Part shown: positions 16,598 through 25,560 of the stretch, one piece after another | Layout: every line of letters starts with the position of its first letter | Position numbering within the stretch: position 1 is the first letter of the stretch | NCBI RefSeq assembly: GCF_021233435.1 | Contig: NZ_CP089468.1 | Location: 1,364,001 to 1,428,000 of the forward strand | DNA length: 64,000 nucleotides | DNA from: Halobacterium noricense | Lineage (GTDB): Archaea > Halobacteriota > Halobacteria > Halobacteriales > Halobacteriaceae | Direction of reading: 5' to 3' | The notes under the pieces: generated by a model | Seen by the model: only the letters and a program-made list of their open reading frames with translations | The model's database searches: none | Told to the model about the DNA's origin: nothing | Position numbers and translations under genes: made by a program

Positions 16598-17908
16598 GTG
16601 GTAGTGGTCGAAGAAGCGTTCCAATACGCTGCCGAACCTGCGGATGCGGCCACTGCTGAGAGTGCGTGGAGTCACATTCAGACGTGCCGTGAAGTCTACA
16701 ACCACGCACTCACACAAGTGTACAAACCCGCCTCTGACGGTGATAAACCATCGTATCGAACGATGCAGAACAAACTGCCGGACTGGAAACGGAACTGGCC
16801 GGCGTGGAGCGAGGTGTACTCGAAGTGCTTGCAGATGGCTGTCCGCCGCATCAAACACAGCGAACGTGTTCTCGACTCGCTAACGGAACGCGGCTTCGAT
16901 GTTGGTGAACTCAAGTGGAAATCGCCGCGAGAGTACCGCAGCATCACGTACAACCAGAAAGGCTTCGACGTGGATCATAACACGGGCCGGACTGACCACG
17001 CAACGGTTGCACTCTCGAAAATCGGCACATTCCACTTGACGTATCATCGGCCACTCCCAGCCGACGCCACAATCAAAGAGGTCATCCTAAAAAAGCAGAA
17101 AACGGGCGACTGGACAGTCAGCATCATGGTTGAATATGATGCCGACTACCCCGAGAAACCCGCCGTCGAAGACATCGACGTCAAAGAGACGGTTGGGATT
17201 GACCTCGGTATAACGAAGTTCATTCACGACTCAGACGGTCGAGCGTTCGCTCCCATAGATGAGCAAGCAGACCGCGAGCGTGTCGAGAAACAGCACCAGG
17301 CTGTCTCGCGGAAAGAATACGACTCAAACAATTGGAACACGGCGCGGCAGCGGTTAGCGCGAGCGTACGAACGGTTGTCGAACAGGCGGCGAGCATACCG
17401 GGAAGCGCTCGCTAACGCGTACACGCAACAGTTCGACGCAGTGTTCCTCGAAGACCTTGATGTTGGCAGCATGCTGCAGCAGACCGGGAACAGTCGGAAC
17501 ATCGCCGCGATGTCGTGGTACGAAACAATGCAAGCGTTCGAACGGTTCGGCGAGAAGAACGGCTGTCACGTTGTCCTAGTCCCACCGGAGGGAACGACGA
17601 AGCGCTGCGTGCGGTGTGGTGTGGAATCCGAGAAACCGTTGTGGGTGCGCGAGCACTCGTGTCCGTCGTGTGGATTTGAGACGGATCGTGACGAGAACGC
17701 TGCGCTTGAGGTGCAGCGACTTGGATTGCTTGAGCTGGGAGTGGTTACGGATTCTGCTGGATTAGGTCAGGAACTGGCCGAATCAACGCCTGCTGAGACT
17801 GGCGCCGCTGTGGGAACCCGTCACCGGGACGTGGTTCCTGCAAGTGCCGTCGTTGACACAGGAAGCCCCACCCTCAAGGAACGAGCCGCATCAGCGGCGA
17901 GCGAGTAG
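16598..17908 (+). CDS. tnpB: TnpB, RNA-guided nuclease of IS1341-type element
   Basis: A 436-residue TnpB (OrfB_IS605). The split RuvC site is intact: Asp202 in VGIDLGITKF, Glu285 in AVFLEDLDVGSM, and the final Asp in ETDRDENAAL (363 or 365). The zinc ribbon has Cys337/340 (CVRC) and Cys355/358 (CPSC). The N-terminal OrfB_N-type helical region has CREVYNHALTQVY. TnpB proteins are omega-RNA-guided DNA nucleases that cut next to a target-adjacent motif and help retain the transposon. Start is uncertain: GTG at 16598 or 16604; the frame is open far upstream only because it shadows the oxidoreductase gene. The last 60 residues lie over the omega-RNA scaffold and run unusually long past the RuvC domain. 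Confidence 0.88.
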   Translation: MVVVEEAFQYAAEPADAATAESAWSHIQTCREVYNHALTQVYKPASDGDKPSYRTMQNKLPDWKRNWPAWSEVYSKCLQMAVRRIKHSERVLDSLTERGFDVGELKWKSPREYRSITYNQKGFDVDHNTGRTDHATVALSKIGTFHLTYHRPLPADATIKEVILKKQKTGDWTVSIMVEYDADYPEKPAVEDIDVKETVGIDLGITKFIHDSDGRAFAPIDEQADRERVEKQHQAVSRKEYDSNNWNTARQRLARAYERLSNRRRAYREALANAYTQQFDAVFLEDLDVGSMLQQTGNSRNIAAMSWYETMQAFERFGEKNGCHVVLVPPEGTTKRCVRCGVESEKPLWVREHSCPSCGFETDRDENAALEVQRLGLLELGVVTDSAGLGQELAESTPAETGAAVGTRHRDVVPASAVVDTGSPTLKERAASAASE

Positions 17909-17925
17909 GGTGGGGTAGTTCACTG
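17780..17925 (+). ncRNA. Candidate omega-RNA / sense-overlapping RNA at the tnpB 3' end
   Basis: The terminal stem CCCCACCCT/AGGGTGGGG (17866-17874/17907-17915) encloses CAAGGAACGAGCCGC and GCGGCGAGCGAGT, which form an inner GCCGC/GCGGC helix (17885-17889 with 17894-17898). The tnpB stop TAG (17906-17908) lies inside the stem. In this transposon group the RNA scaffold overlaps the tnpB 3' end and its guide is the flanking DNA, here beginning around 17916-17925. The 5' boundary is a guess. Overlapping sense RNAs are known for haloarchaeal IS1341-type genes. Confidence 0.6.
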
Positions 17926-18451
17926 GCTTCGCTTCTGTCGGCCACGCGCACTCGATAGCGCACGCGAACCGACGTAGATTAGAGAATGAGTTTTGATGTT
18001 TCTCTGGACCTACCTAAATACAAATAGTTTCTATCGATTGCCGCACAATCGACTGCTATCACTTGGAATAGGAACGATGAAACAGCACAATATAGGGCCA
18101 TTAGGCCTACTAAAACACCGAATCACGAATGGAGAGGTTCGGTTCGAGGTGGCGTTCGAGGTTGGCTCTCGTTCTGCTACCGAACCCCCCAATAACTGAG
18201 AACTATGGCCTAATACTCGCTAAAATCCGAATATTGGGGCGTGGTGGTAGTGTCTCAACGTAGTCATCAGCATATCCGCGAATCCCGAACACATAATTTT
18301 TATATCTATTATATCAATCTGGTGATTCTCCGGTTCGTGCTGCCTGTCTCTCCGGAGAAGACTGGTCGCAGGGCACCAAAGTGACGTTCCCCGTCTACCC
18401 TGCGGAACCGATTCGGTGGGTTTTACGCGCCGGCACTTCGTCCCCCCGAGT
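17926..18451. other. Intergenic region between the TnpB element and fumC
   Basis: These 525 bases are AT-rich in 17990-18330 and contain no supported gene. A 68-codon frame at 17993-18199 has no recognisable features. A TATA-like TTTTACGC near 18420 lies about 28 bases before the fumC ATG. Confidence 0.45.
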
Positions 18452-19861
18452 ATGGGAGACGACTACCGAACCGAACGCGACAGTCTCGGCGAAATCGAAG
18501 TTCCAGCGGACGCGTACTGGGGCGCACAGACCCAGCGCGCCGTCGAGAACTTCCCCATCTCGGACGCCACGTTCGGGCGGCGCTTCGTGCGCGCGCTCGG
18601 CGTCGTGAAGAAGGCCGCCGCGCAGGCGAACAACGACCTCGGTTTGGTCGACGACGAGAAAGCCGACGCTATCGTCGAGGCCGCCGACGAAGTCATCGAG
18701 GGTGAGCACGACGACCAGTTCCCCGTCGACGTCTTCCAGACCGGAAGCGGGACGTCCTCGAACATGAACGCCAACGAGGTCATCGCGAACCGCGCAGCCG
18801 AAATTCTCGGTGAGGAAGTCGGCGCGCGCGTCGTCCACCCCAACGACCACGTCAACTACGGCCAGTCCAGCAACGACGTCATTCCGACCGCGATGCACGT
18901 CGCCGCGCTGGAAGCCGTCGAGAAGGACGTCGAGCCCGCGCTCGAACTGCTCGCCGACGCCCTCGACCAGAAGGCCGACGAGTTCGACGGCGTCGTCAAG
19001 ACCGGCCGCACGCACCTCCAGGACGCCACGCCCGTGCGCCTCGGCCAGGAGTTCGGCGGCTACCGGACGCAGGTCGAGAAAGGCATCGAGCGCGTGCGCG
19101 ACGTGAAAGCCCACCTCTCGGAGCTCGCGCTCGGCGGCACCGCGGTCGGCACCGGGCTCAACACGCACCCCGAGTTCCCCGAGAAGGCTGCCGCGTACAT
19201 CTCCGAGGAGACCGGCGTCTCCTTCCGCGAGGCCGACGACCACTTCGAGGCCCAAGCCGCCCACGACGCGATGAACGAGGCCCACGGCGCGCTCCGCACG
19301 GTCGCGGGCTCGCTGAACAAGATCGCCAACGACCTCCGCCTGCTCGCGTCCGGGCCGCGCAACGGCCTCGGGGAGATCGAGCAGCCCGAGAACCAGCCCG
19401 GCTCCTCCATCATGCCCGGGAAAATCAACCCCGTCGTGGCGGAAGCCGTCAATCAGGTCCACAAGCAGGTCGTCGGCAACGACGCCGCCGTGAACGCGGG
19501 TGCCGTCGAGGGCCAGCTCGACCTCAACCTCTACAAGCCCGTGCTGGCGCACAACTTCCTCGAATCCTCGAAGGTCATCGCGAACGCCAGCGTCGCGTTC
19601 GCGGAGAAGTTCGTGGCGAAGCTCGAAGCCAACGAGGAGTACTGCGAGGAGCAGGTCGAGCGCTCGATGGCGCTGGCGACCGCGCTCAACCCCGCCATCG
19701 GCTACGACAAGGCCAGCGAGGTCGCGAAGGCCGCGCTCAAGGAGGGGAAGTCGGTCAAGGGGGTCGTCGTCGAGAAGGGCTACCTCTCCGAGTCGGAAGC
19801 CGAGGACGTCCTCGACCCCGAGAAGATGACCCACCGCGGCATCCTCTCGGGCGACGACTGA
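18452..19861 (+). CDS. fumC: Fumarate hydratase, class II
   Basis: A 469-residue fumarase converting fumarate and water to malate in the citric acid cycle. It shows the family sequence VPADAYWGAQTQRAVENFPIS, the GSGTSSNMNANEV motif, NDHVNYGQSSNDVIPTA, GRTHLQDATP, and the signature loop GSSIMPGKINPV. The length and motif order are normal for class II (iron-independent, homotetrameric) fumarases. The ATG at 18452 gives MGDDYRTERDSLGEI; the frame is open a few codons upstream. No operon partner is apparent: the next gene is convergent. Confidence 0.96.
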   Translation: MGDDYRTERDSLGEIEVPADAYWGAQTQRAVENFPISDATFGRRFVRALGVVKKAAAQANNDLGLVDDEKADAIVEAADEVIEGEHDDQFPVDVFQTGSGTSSNMNANEVIANRAAEILGEEVGARVVHPNDHVNYGQSSNDVIPTAMHVAALEAVEKDVEPALELLADALDQKADEFDGVVKTGRTHLQDATPVRLGQEFGGYRTQVEKGIERVRDVKAHLSELALGGTAVGTGLNTHPEFPEKAAAYISEETGVSFREADDHFEAQAAHDAMNEAHGALRTVAGSLNKIANDLRLLASGPRNGLGEIEQPENQPGSSIMPGKINPVVAEAVNQVHKQVVGNDAAVNAGAVEGQLDLNLYKPVLAHNFLESSKVIANASVAFAEKFVAKLEANEEYCEEQVERSMALATALNPAIGYDKASEVAKAALKEGKSVKGVVVEKGYLSESEAEDVLDPEKMTHRGILSGDD

Positions 19862-19924
19862 CGACACGGGACGGCAGCGAACCGCGAACGAAATTTTTTC
19901 GAAGTGAGTTGGGCGGGACCCGTG

Positions 19925-20935
19925 TCAGTATTCGAGCCGCTGGGAGAGCGCGTCGCCGATGCGTTTCATGCCGTGGTCTCCGGGGTGGAGTAGGTCGGCG
20001 GCCAGCCCGGAGAGTGGCAGCAGTTCGGGACCCTCGACGAGCGAGAGGTTGTCGTGGGGTGATTCCTCGACGATGGAGCGCAACGTCTCCCGGTACGCCG
20101 TGGCGTGCTCGGCATCGCCCGATTCGGTCACGTCGTCGAAGTACGGGAACAGCGTCACGCACGTAATCGGCTTCTCGGGGTGGGCGGCCGCGATGGTGTC
20201 GACGAACGTGTCGGCGCGTTCGTGGAACTCCCCTGGAGAGAACCCACCGGAGGCCGCCATGTTCACCGAGATGGTGAGCGTCGCCACGTCCCAGTCGTCG
20301 CGGGCGGCGATGTGTTCGGCCATCGCAGTCTCGCAGTACGCGGACCCGGAGCAGCCGAGGTTCAGCGCGTCGAACCCGCAGTTCCGCGCGACGTGCGTGA
20401 CGTAGTCCGTGTGAGGGACCGACGCCGCTGCACCCTCGGTAATCGACGTTCCGTACGCGAGATACCGCTGGTCGGGGAGCTCGTCAGATGTGGGTGGCCG
20501 GCAGTCGCCGGTGACGTCGTGGACGGCGATGGCCTGGTGGCGGTCGAATCGGATGCGGCAGACGCGCGGGTCGAACCGACCCGTCTCGTCGTCGGACGCG
20601 AGTTCCCGGAGTCGCTCGGGCACGCTGAACGTCAGCGTCTCGGGCTCGGTGCCGACGTCGGTCGGCTTCCACGGCTGAAACTCCCCCCAGAACGTGTGAA
20701 TCTCGGTCGGTTCGGACGCGGACAGCGTCACCTCGACTTCGGCGTCGTCGGCGTGTGGGACGAACCTGACCTCGCTGCCGGTCGGGTGGCGAACGCGGTC
20801 GCGGGCCATGTCGTTCAAGCCGTCGCCCACCGCCGTGGGAACGCGGCAGAGGCGGTGGCCGCCGTCGGCCCACTCCGCGGGGACCGTCTCCGTGACGTTG
20901 TGCAGTGAGACGGACGGATAGTTCGCTCCCTCCAT
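19925..20935 (-). CDS. SGNH/GDSL-type hydrolase (esterase), two-domain
   Basis: A 336-residue hydrolase. The first 165 residues form a beta-rich domain (EVEVTLSASEPTEIHTFWGEF). The SGNH core follows: block I with the nucleophilic Ser in YGTSITEGAA (near 180), block II Gly in LNLGCSGSAY, block III Asn in ISVNMAASG, and block V Asp-x-x-His in ADLLHPGDHG. This plan resembles acetyl esterases acting on carbohydrates, where a jelly-roll-like domain precedes the SGNH domain. No signal peptide is seen, so it probably acts in the cytoplasm. It is convergent with fumC and divergent from the PH-domain gene pair. Confidence 0.82.
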   Translation of the reverse strand: MEGANYPSVSLHNVTETVPAEWADGGHRLCRVPTAVGDGLNDMARDRVRHPTGSEVRFVPHADDAEVEVTLSASEPTEIHTFWGEFQPWKPTDVGTEPETLTFSVPERLRELASDDETGRFDPRVCRIRFDRHQAIAVHDVTGDCRPPTSDELPDQRYLAYGTSITEGAAASVPHTDYVTHVARNCGFDALNLGCSGSAYCETAMAEHIAARDDWDVATLTISVNMAASGGFSPGEFHERADTFVDTIAAAHPEKPITCVTLFPYFDDVTESGDAEHATAYRETLRSIVEESPHDNLSLVEGPELLPLSGLAADLLHPGDHGMKRIGDALSQRLEY

Positions 20936-21034
20936 GTGGTCCTCGTCTGGAGGGGTTCACGTGAGTGTGTCGGAGTCCCGTCTCGTCGATTCGGCTCGCC
21001 CACCTTCTTGTACCCGCGTTTCGATGACCGACGC

Positions 21035-21520
21035 ATGGAACGACTCGACTCCCGCGTCCGCCTCATCTGGTTCCTCCGCGTGTTCGTCGGTTCCGTCGTC
21101 GCCGGCGCCGTCGCGGCCGTCGTGACGGGGGTCGTCGACCGCGTGGCCGTCTCGCCGCTCCTCGCCGGCGGCGGCGTGTTCGTCGCCTTCCTCGTGCTCG
21201 GTGCCGTCCACACCGTCCTCCGGTACCGAGCGTGGCGGTTCGAAGTCCGCGAGGACACCCTCTACATCGAGCGCGGCGTGCTCGTGAACGTCCGCACGGC
21301 CGTCCCGTTCGTGCGCGTCCAGCACGTCGACGCGCGCCGCGGCCCGATCGAGCGGGTGCTCGGGTTGAGTAGCGTCGTCGTCTACACCGCCGGGTCGCGC
21401 GGGGCGGACGTCTCGATTCCCGGGCTGGTCGCCGAGCGCGCCGACGACGTCCAGGAGACGTTGCGTCGCCTCGCAATCGAGAGCGAGCCCGAGACCGGCG
21501 ACGCCGGGGATGCAGTGTGA
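21035..21520 (+). CDS. PH domain-containing membrane protein (YdbS type)
   Basis: A 161-residue protein with two N-terminal transmembrane helices (about 9-33 and 36-58) followed by one bacterial-type PH (bPH2) domain. The bPH2 core is RFEVREDTLYIERGVLVN, then TAVPFVRVQHVDARRGPIERVLGLSSVVVYTAG. The ATG at 21035 was chosen because the upstream frame has no features. Its stop overlaps the GTG of the next gene by four bases, so the two products are probably made together and form a membrane complex like the YdbS-YdbT pairs of bacteria. Function is unknown. Confidence 0.85.
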   Translation: MERLDSRVRLIWFLRVFVGSVVAGAVAAVVTGVVDRVAVSPLLAGGGVFVAFLVLGAVHTVLRYRAWRFEVREDTLYIERGVLVNVRTAVPFVRVQHVDARRGPIERVLGLSSVVVYTAGSRGADVSIPGLVAERADDVQETLRRLAIESEPETGDAGDAV

Positions 21521-22983
21521 AACTCCACCCGCTGTCGATTCCCGTCCGCGTCGTCTCGCGCGCCGTCGGCATCGTGTGGGCGTTCATCTTCGCCGGCTTC
21601 GCGTTCGCGGGCGGCGATCCGGTGTTGCTCAGCGGCGTCGTCGTGCTCGCGGTCGTGGTGCTCGCCGGGCTCGCGGGCTACGAGGTGGCCTACTACCGCC
21701 GCTTCGACTACGAACTCACCGGCGAGAGCCTCGACATTTCCTCGGGGGTGTTCTCGCGGCGCGAGCGCGAGATTCCGCTGCGCCGCGTGCAGAACGTCGA
21801 CGTCACGCGGTCGTTCGTCGCGCGCCTGCTCGGCATCGCGGTGGTCGACGTGGAGACGGCGGGCGGCGGCGGCACCGAGGCGAACCTGCGGTTCGTCGGC
21901 GGCGAGGAAGCCGACCGCCTGCAGGAAGCGATTCGGGCGAAGCGCGCCGCGCTACAGCGGGAGGCGGGCGCAGAGGCCGAATCCGAGGAAGCGGAAGCCG
22001 CGGCGTCGGCGGGCGGCGAGACGCTGTTCGAGCTCTCGGACCGCGACCTCGTGCTGTACGGCGCGCTCTCGTTCGACCCGCGGCTGGCCTCGGGCGTGGT
22101 CGCGCTCGCGACGTTCCTCGCGCCCACGTTCGGGGACCGCATCTCGCTGTCCGGGCTCGGCATCGCCGCCGTCGTCGGCTTCGCTCTCGTCGCTGCGCTC
22201 GCGCTGTGGGCGGCGTCGGCGGTCGCGCGCATCGTCCAGTTCTACGGCTTCCGGCTGCGCCGCGTCGGCGACGACCTGCGCTACGAGCGCGGCCTGCTCT
22301 CGCGGCACGACGGCACTATTCCGCTGTCGAAGCTCCAGACCGTCGCCGTCGAGGAGAACGTCCTGATGCGGCGCTTCGGCTTCGCGTCGCTGGCCGTCGA
22401 GACCGCGGGCTACGCGCCCGGCAGCCAGCCCAGCGGCGGCTCGGAGGCAGCCATCCCGATTGCGCCCCGCGAGGACGTGCTCTCGCTGGCGCAGACGCTC
22501 GAACCGTTCCACGACTTCGAGGTCGAACGGCCGCCCGAGCGCGCCCGCAAGCGCTACGTCCGCCGGTACCTGCTCGTGGGTCTCGCGGTGGTCGCCGCGG
22601 GGTTCCTCGTCGACCAGTTCCTCACGAGCGTCCCGTGGTACGCCGCCAGTGTGTTGCTCCCGCTCGCGTGGCCCGCCGCGCGGCTCACGCACCGCCATCG
22701 CGGCTACGAAGTCGGCCCGGACCACGTCGTCACGCAGGGCGGATTCTGGAACCGCAGCACGCGCATCGTTCCCTACCGCCGCATCCAGACGGTCATCCGG
22801 CGACGGACCGTCTTCCAGCAGCGCTGGCGGCTCGCGACGGTCGTCTTCGACACCGCCGGCTCGCGCTCGATATCGGCGGGTGACGCCGCGGCGCTGGACC
22901 GCGACGAGGACGACGCCGACAGCATCGCGGTGGCCGTCCGCGACCGCGTCCTCGACGTCATCTACGAGCGTGACCGGGAGTAG
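21517..22983 (+). CDS. PH domain-containing membrane protein (YdbT type, multiple bPH2 domains)
   Basis: A 488-residue membrane protein with three repeated units of paired transmembrane helices plus a bPH2 domain. The PH units are at about 60-140 (YELTGESLDISSGVFSRRER, then IPLRRVQNVDVTRS), 240-320 (LRYERGLLSRHDGTIPLSKLQTV) and 400-485 (VVTQGGFWNRSTRIVPYRRIQTV). Each has the basic-R-I/V-Q-T/N-V motif. The GTG start overlaps the upstream YdbS-type stop. The partner gene order, small one-domain followed by large three-domain protein, is the classic YdbS-YdbT arrangement. The second PH unit carries a G/S-rich loop (PGSQPSGGSE). Confidence 0.87.
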   Translation: MKLHPLSIPVRVVSRAVGIVWAFIFAGFAFAGGDPVLLSGVVVLAVVVLAGLAGYEVAYYRRFDYELTGESLDISSGVFSRREREIPLRRVQNVDVTRSFVARLLGIAVVDVETAGGGGTEANLRFVGGEEADRLQEAIRAKRAALQREAGAEAESEEAEAAASAGGETLFELSDRDLVLYGALSFDPRLASGVVALATFLAPTFGDRISLSGLGIAAVVGFALVAALALWAASAVARIVQFYGFRLRRVGDDLRYERGLLSRHDGTIPLSKLQTVAVEENVLMRRFGFASLAVETAGYAPGSQPSGGSEAAIPIAPREDVLSLAQTLEPFHDFEVERPPERARKRYVRRYLLVGLAVVAAGFLVDQFLTSVPWYAASVLLPLAWPAARLTHRHRGYEVGPDHVVTQGGFWNRSTRIVPYRRIQTVIRRRTVFQQRWRLATVVFDTAGSRSISAGDAAALDRDEDDADSIAVAVRDRVLDVIYERDRE

Positions 22984-23036
22984 TCGGGACGACAGACTGA
23001 ACGGTTTTTTATCGTTCGCCCGCACACGACCACGTA

Positions 23037-24905
23037 ATGACCGAGTTCGACTACGACGAGCTGGGACTCGTCGCCGGGCTGGAAATCCACCAGCAACTGG
23101 ACACGGCGACGAAGCTGTTCTGCGAGTGCCCGACAGAGCGCCGCGAGCCCGAGGCGGCCGAGCGGACGTTCACGCGCTACCTCCACCCGACGCGCTCGGA
23201 GCTCGGGGAGATTGACGAGGCCGCCCTCGAAGAGAGCAAGGTCGAACGGGAGTTCGAGTACCTCGCGTACGACACGACGTGTCTCGTCGAGGAGGACGAC
23301 GAGCCACCCCACCGCCTCGACGAGGAAGCCCTCGGCACGGCGCTGGAAATCACGCAACTGCTGGACATGGACCCGGTCGACCGCGCGCACGTGATGCGGA
23401 AGGTCGTCATCGACGGGTCGAACACGTCGGGCTTCCAGCGGTCGACGCTGGTCGCCCACGACGGCGAAATCGAGACCAGCGAGGGCAGCGTCGGCATCGA
23501 GGACCTGATGCTCGAAGAGGAGTCCGCCCAGCGCGTCGAGGAGCGCGAGGGCGGCGTGCAGTTCTCACTGGACCGGCTGGGCATCCCCCTCGTCGAGATT
23601 GGCACGAAGCCGGACATCTCGACGCCCGAGCAGGCGCTGGAGGCCGCCGAGCGCATCGGGATGTTGCTGCGCTCGACGGGGAAGGTCAAGCGCGGGCTCG
23701 GGACGATTCGCCAGGACGTCAACGTCTCCATCGCGGAGGGCGCGCGCGTGGAAATGAAAGGCGTCCAGAGCCTCGACGACATCGACGACCTCGTGCGCGA
23801 GGAGGTCCGGCGGCAGGTCGAACTCGTGGACGTCGCCGACGAACTCCAGGACCGTGACGCCAGCGTCGGCGACACGCAGGACGTCTCCGACGTCTTCGCG
23901 GAGACGGGGTCGGGCGTCATCCGGGGTGCGCTGGACGCCGACGGCGTCGTCTACGCGGTCCCCCTGTACGGCTTCGACGGGCTGGTCGGCCGCGAACTGC
24001 AGGCGGACCGCCGGCTCGGCACGGAGTTCTCCGACCACGCCAAGCGCCACGGCGCGGGCGGCATCTTCCACACTGACGAACTCCCGGCGTACGGCGTCAC
24101 CGAGGACGAAGTCGAAGCCCTCCGCGAGGCAGTCGGCGCGGGCGAGAACGATGCGGTCGCTATCGTGGCGGACGAGCCGTCGGTGGCGACGGGCGCTATC
24201 GACGCGGTCGCGGAGCGCGCGGAGACGGCCATCGAGGGCGTCCCCGAGGAGACGCGCGGCGCGAACGACGACGGCACGTCGGAGTACCTGCGGCCGCTGC
24301 CGGGCGCGGCGCGGATGTACCCCGAGACGGACGTGCCGCCCGTCGACCCCGACCCCTCGGAGGTCGAACCGCCGGAGTTGTTGACCGAGAAGGTCGAGCG
24401 GTACCAGGAGGACTACGACCTCGATGCGGGGCTCGCCGAGCAGGTTGCGTACGGTCGGCGGTGGCCGCTGTTCGAGGAGCGGGTCGAGGCCGGCGTGGAT
24501 GCGACGCTTGCTGCGCAGACGCTGGAGTCGACGGTGACGGAGTTGCGCCGCGACGACGTACCCGTCGAGAATCTCACCGACGACCACTTCCGCGGCGTGC
24601 TCGACCTCGTGGCGGAGGGGGAACTCGCCCAGGAGGGGGTTCCGGAGCTGCTGGCGGCGCTGGCCGAGCAGCCCGACCGGGAGGCCGCCGACCTCGCCGA
24701 GGACCTCGGGCTCGGCTCCGCGGGCGAGGACGAGGTCCGCGAGGCAGTCGTGGAAGTCGTCGAGCGGAACAGCGGACAGGTCGAGGAGGAAGGAATGGGT
24801 GCGTTCTCCGGGCTGATGGGCGAGTGCATGGGCGCGCTCCGCGGGAAGGCGGACGGCGACCTCGTCAGCGAGGTGCTGCGCGAGGAGATTCAGAAGCGCG
24901 CGTAG
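23037..24905 (+). CDS. gatE: Glutamyl-tRNA(Gln) amidotransferase subunit E
   Basis: A 622-residue archaeal GatE. With GatD it converts Glu-tRNA(Gln) to Gln-tRNA(Gln), since archaea lack this synthetase route. The N-terminal GatB/E catalytic cradle opens with LGLVAGLEIHQQLDTATKLFC and has the cysteine pair in LFCECP. A PxxRxEIGTKxD-type region reads GIPLVEIGTKPDISTPEQALE. An AspRS-like insertion (about 270-410), specific to GatE, is followed by the helical and C-terminal YqeY-like tail (AALAEQPDREAADLAEDLGL). It starts at the ATG at 23037, 53 bases after the PH-domain gene, with a TTTTTTAT promoter-like stretch just upstream. gatD is not in the window. Confidence 0.95.
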   Translation: MTEFDYDELGLVAGLEIHQQLDTATKLFCECPTERREPEAAERTFTRYLHPTRSELGEIDEAALEESKVEREFEYLAYDTTCLVEEDDEPPHRLDEEALGTALEITQLLDMDPVDRAHVMRKVVIDGSNTSGFQRSTLVAHDGEIETSEGSVGIEDLMLEEESAQRVEEREGGVQFSLDRLGIPLVEIGTKPDISTPEQALEAAERIGMLLRSTGKVKRGLGTIRQDVNVSIAEGARVEMKGVQSLDDIDDLVREEVRRQVELVDVADELQDRDASVGDTQDVSDVFAETGSGVIRGALDADGVVYAVPLYGFDGLVGRELQADRRLGTEFSDHAKRHGAGGIFHTDELPAYGVTEDEVEALREAVGAGENDAVAIVADEPSVATGAIDAVAERAETAIEGVPEETRGANDDGTSEYLRPLPGAARMYPETDVPPVDPDPSEVEPPELLTEKVERYQEDYDLDAGLAEQVAYGRRWPLFEERVEAGVDATLAAQTLESTVTELRRDDVPVENLTDDHFRGVLDLVAEGELAQEGVPELLAALAEQPDREAADLAEDLGLGSAGEDEVREAVVEVVERNSGQVEEEGMGAFSGLMGECMGALRGKADGDLVSEVLREEIQKRA

Positions 24906-25391
24906 CTACTCGTCGGCTAACTCTTCGAGAAGCGTCTCCAGTTCGTAGCTCTGGAGCGGGCGCTGGGTGTCTTTCTGCCGGGCGATGACGAACGTGGAGT
25001 TCGTGCGGTCGACTTCGGGGATGGCTTCGAAGTCGGAGATGAGGCGTTCGACGTCGTCGGAGTGCGGGAGGCGTGCGAGCACCATGAAGTCGGTCTCGCC
25101 CATCGTGAAGAACGTCTGCGTGACGCCTTCGACGCCGCTGATTTTCTCGCCGACGTCCTCGTAGCTCCCCTCGTAGGAGGTCAGGACTTCGAGGACGACA
25201 GTCACGCCGAGGCCGAGTTCGTCGAGGTCGAGGTCGTAGAGGTCGTCCTCGACGATGCCTTGCTCGCGGAGATTGTTGAGGCGGTAGTGAATCGTGGAGA
25301 CGGGGATGTCGGTCTCCTCGTGGAGTTCCTCGGGGCTGCCGGTCCCGAGGTCGGAGATGGCTTTCAGGAGGCGTACGTCGCGTTCGTCCAT
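24906..25391 (-). CDS. Lrp/AsnC family transcriptional regulator
   Basis: A 161-residue feast/famine regulator with an N-terminal winged helix (MDERDVRLLKAISDLGTG, then DIPVSTIHYRLNNLREQGIV) and a C-terminal RAM/ASNC effector domain (VTVVLEVLTSYE, VTQTFFTMGETDFMVLARL). It probably senses an amino acid or related effector. The ATG at 25391 was preferred to the one at 25403 because MDERD matches the paralogue's MDEKD. It is closely related in layout to the Lrp protein at 57324 (same length, shared SP-E-H-TDIP-ST-HYRLN-LRE pattern). It sits tail to tail with gatE, with no gap between the stops. Confidence 0.88.
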   Translation of the reverse strand: MDERDVRLLKAISDLGTGSPEELHEETDIPVSTIHYRLNNLREQGIVEDDLYDLDLDELGLGVTVVLEVLTSYEGSYEDVGEKISGVEGVTQTFFTMGETDFMVLARLPHSDDVERLISDFEAIPEVDRTNSTFVIARQKDTQRPLQSYELETLLEELADE

Positions 25392-25560
25392 GCCTGTCGG
25401 CATCGACAGGCGCGAGGATAAGCCTGTGGGAGTCGGCTACAACCTCCCCGGCAGAGGTTTGACATCGACACTAATGAACGACCGTTATATTGCCTTGTAA
25501 CTCATCAACGCAGACTTCTTTGAAGAAAACTCTAATATATCTACGGCTATTTGTAGAAAC

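Larger units (their letters stand above)
16483..17925 (+). mobile_element. IS200/IS605-group, IS1341-type element (TnpB only)
   Basis: The element has a single transposase-like gene (tnpB) and no tnpA, as in IS1341-type elements that either move with TnpA supplied in trans or persist as a nuclease. The right end overlaps the tnpB stop and forms a perfect 9-bp stem (17866-17874 with 17907-17915). At the left, 16488-16496 and 16529-16537 form an equivalent stem. Exact boundaries cannot be set without a second copy for comparison; the coordinates span from the left stem to just beyond the right stem. It sits between the oxidoreductase operon promoter and fumC. Confidence 0.75.

Noticed and set aside
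17993-18199. 68-codon frame after the TnpB element
   Set aside because: Starts in AT-rich intergenic DNA, no recognisable features or promoter.
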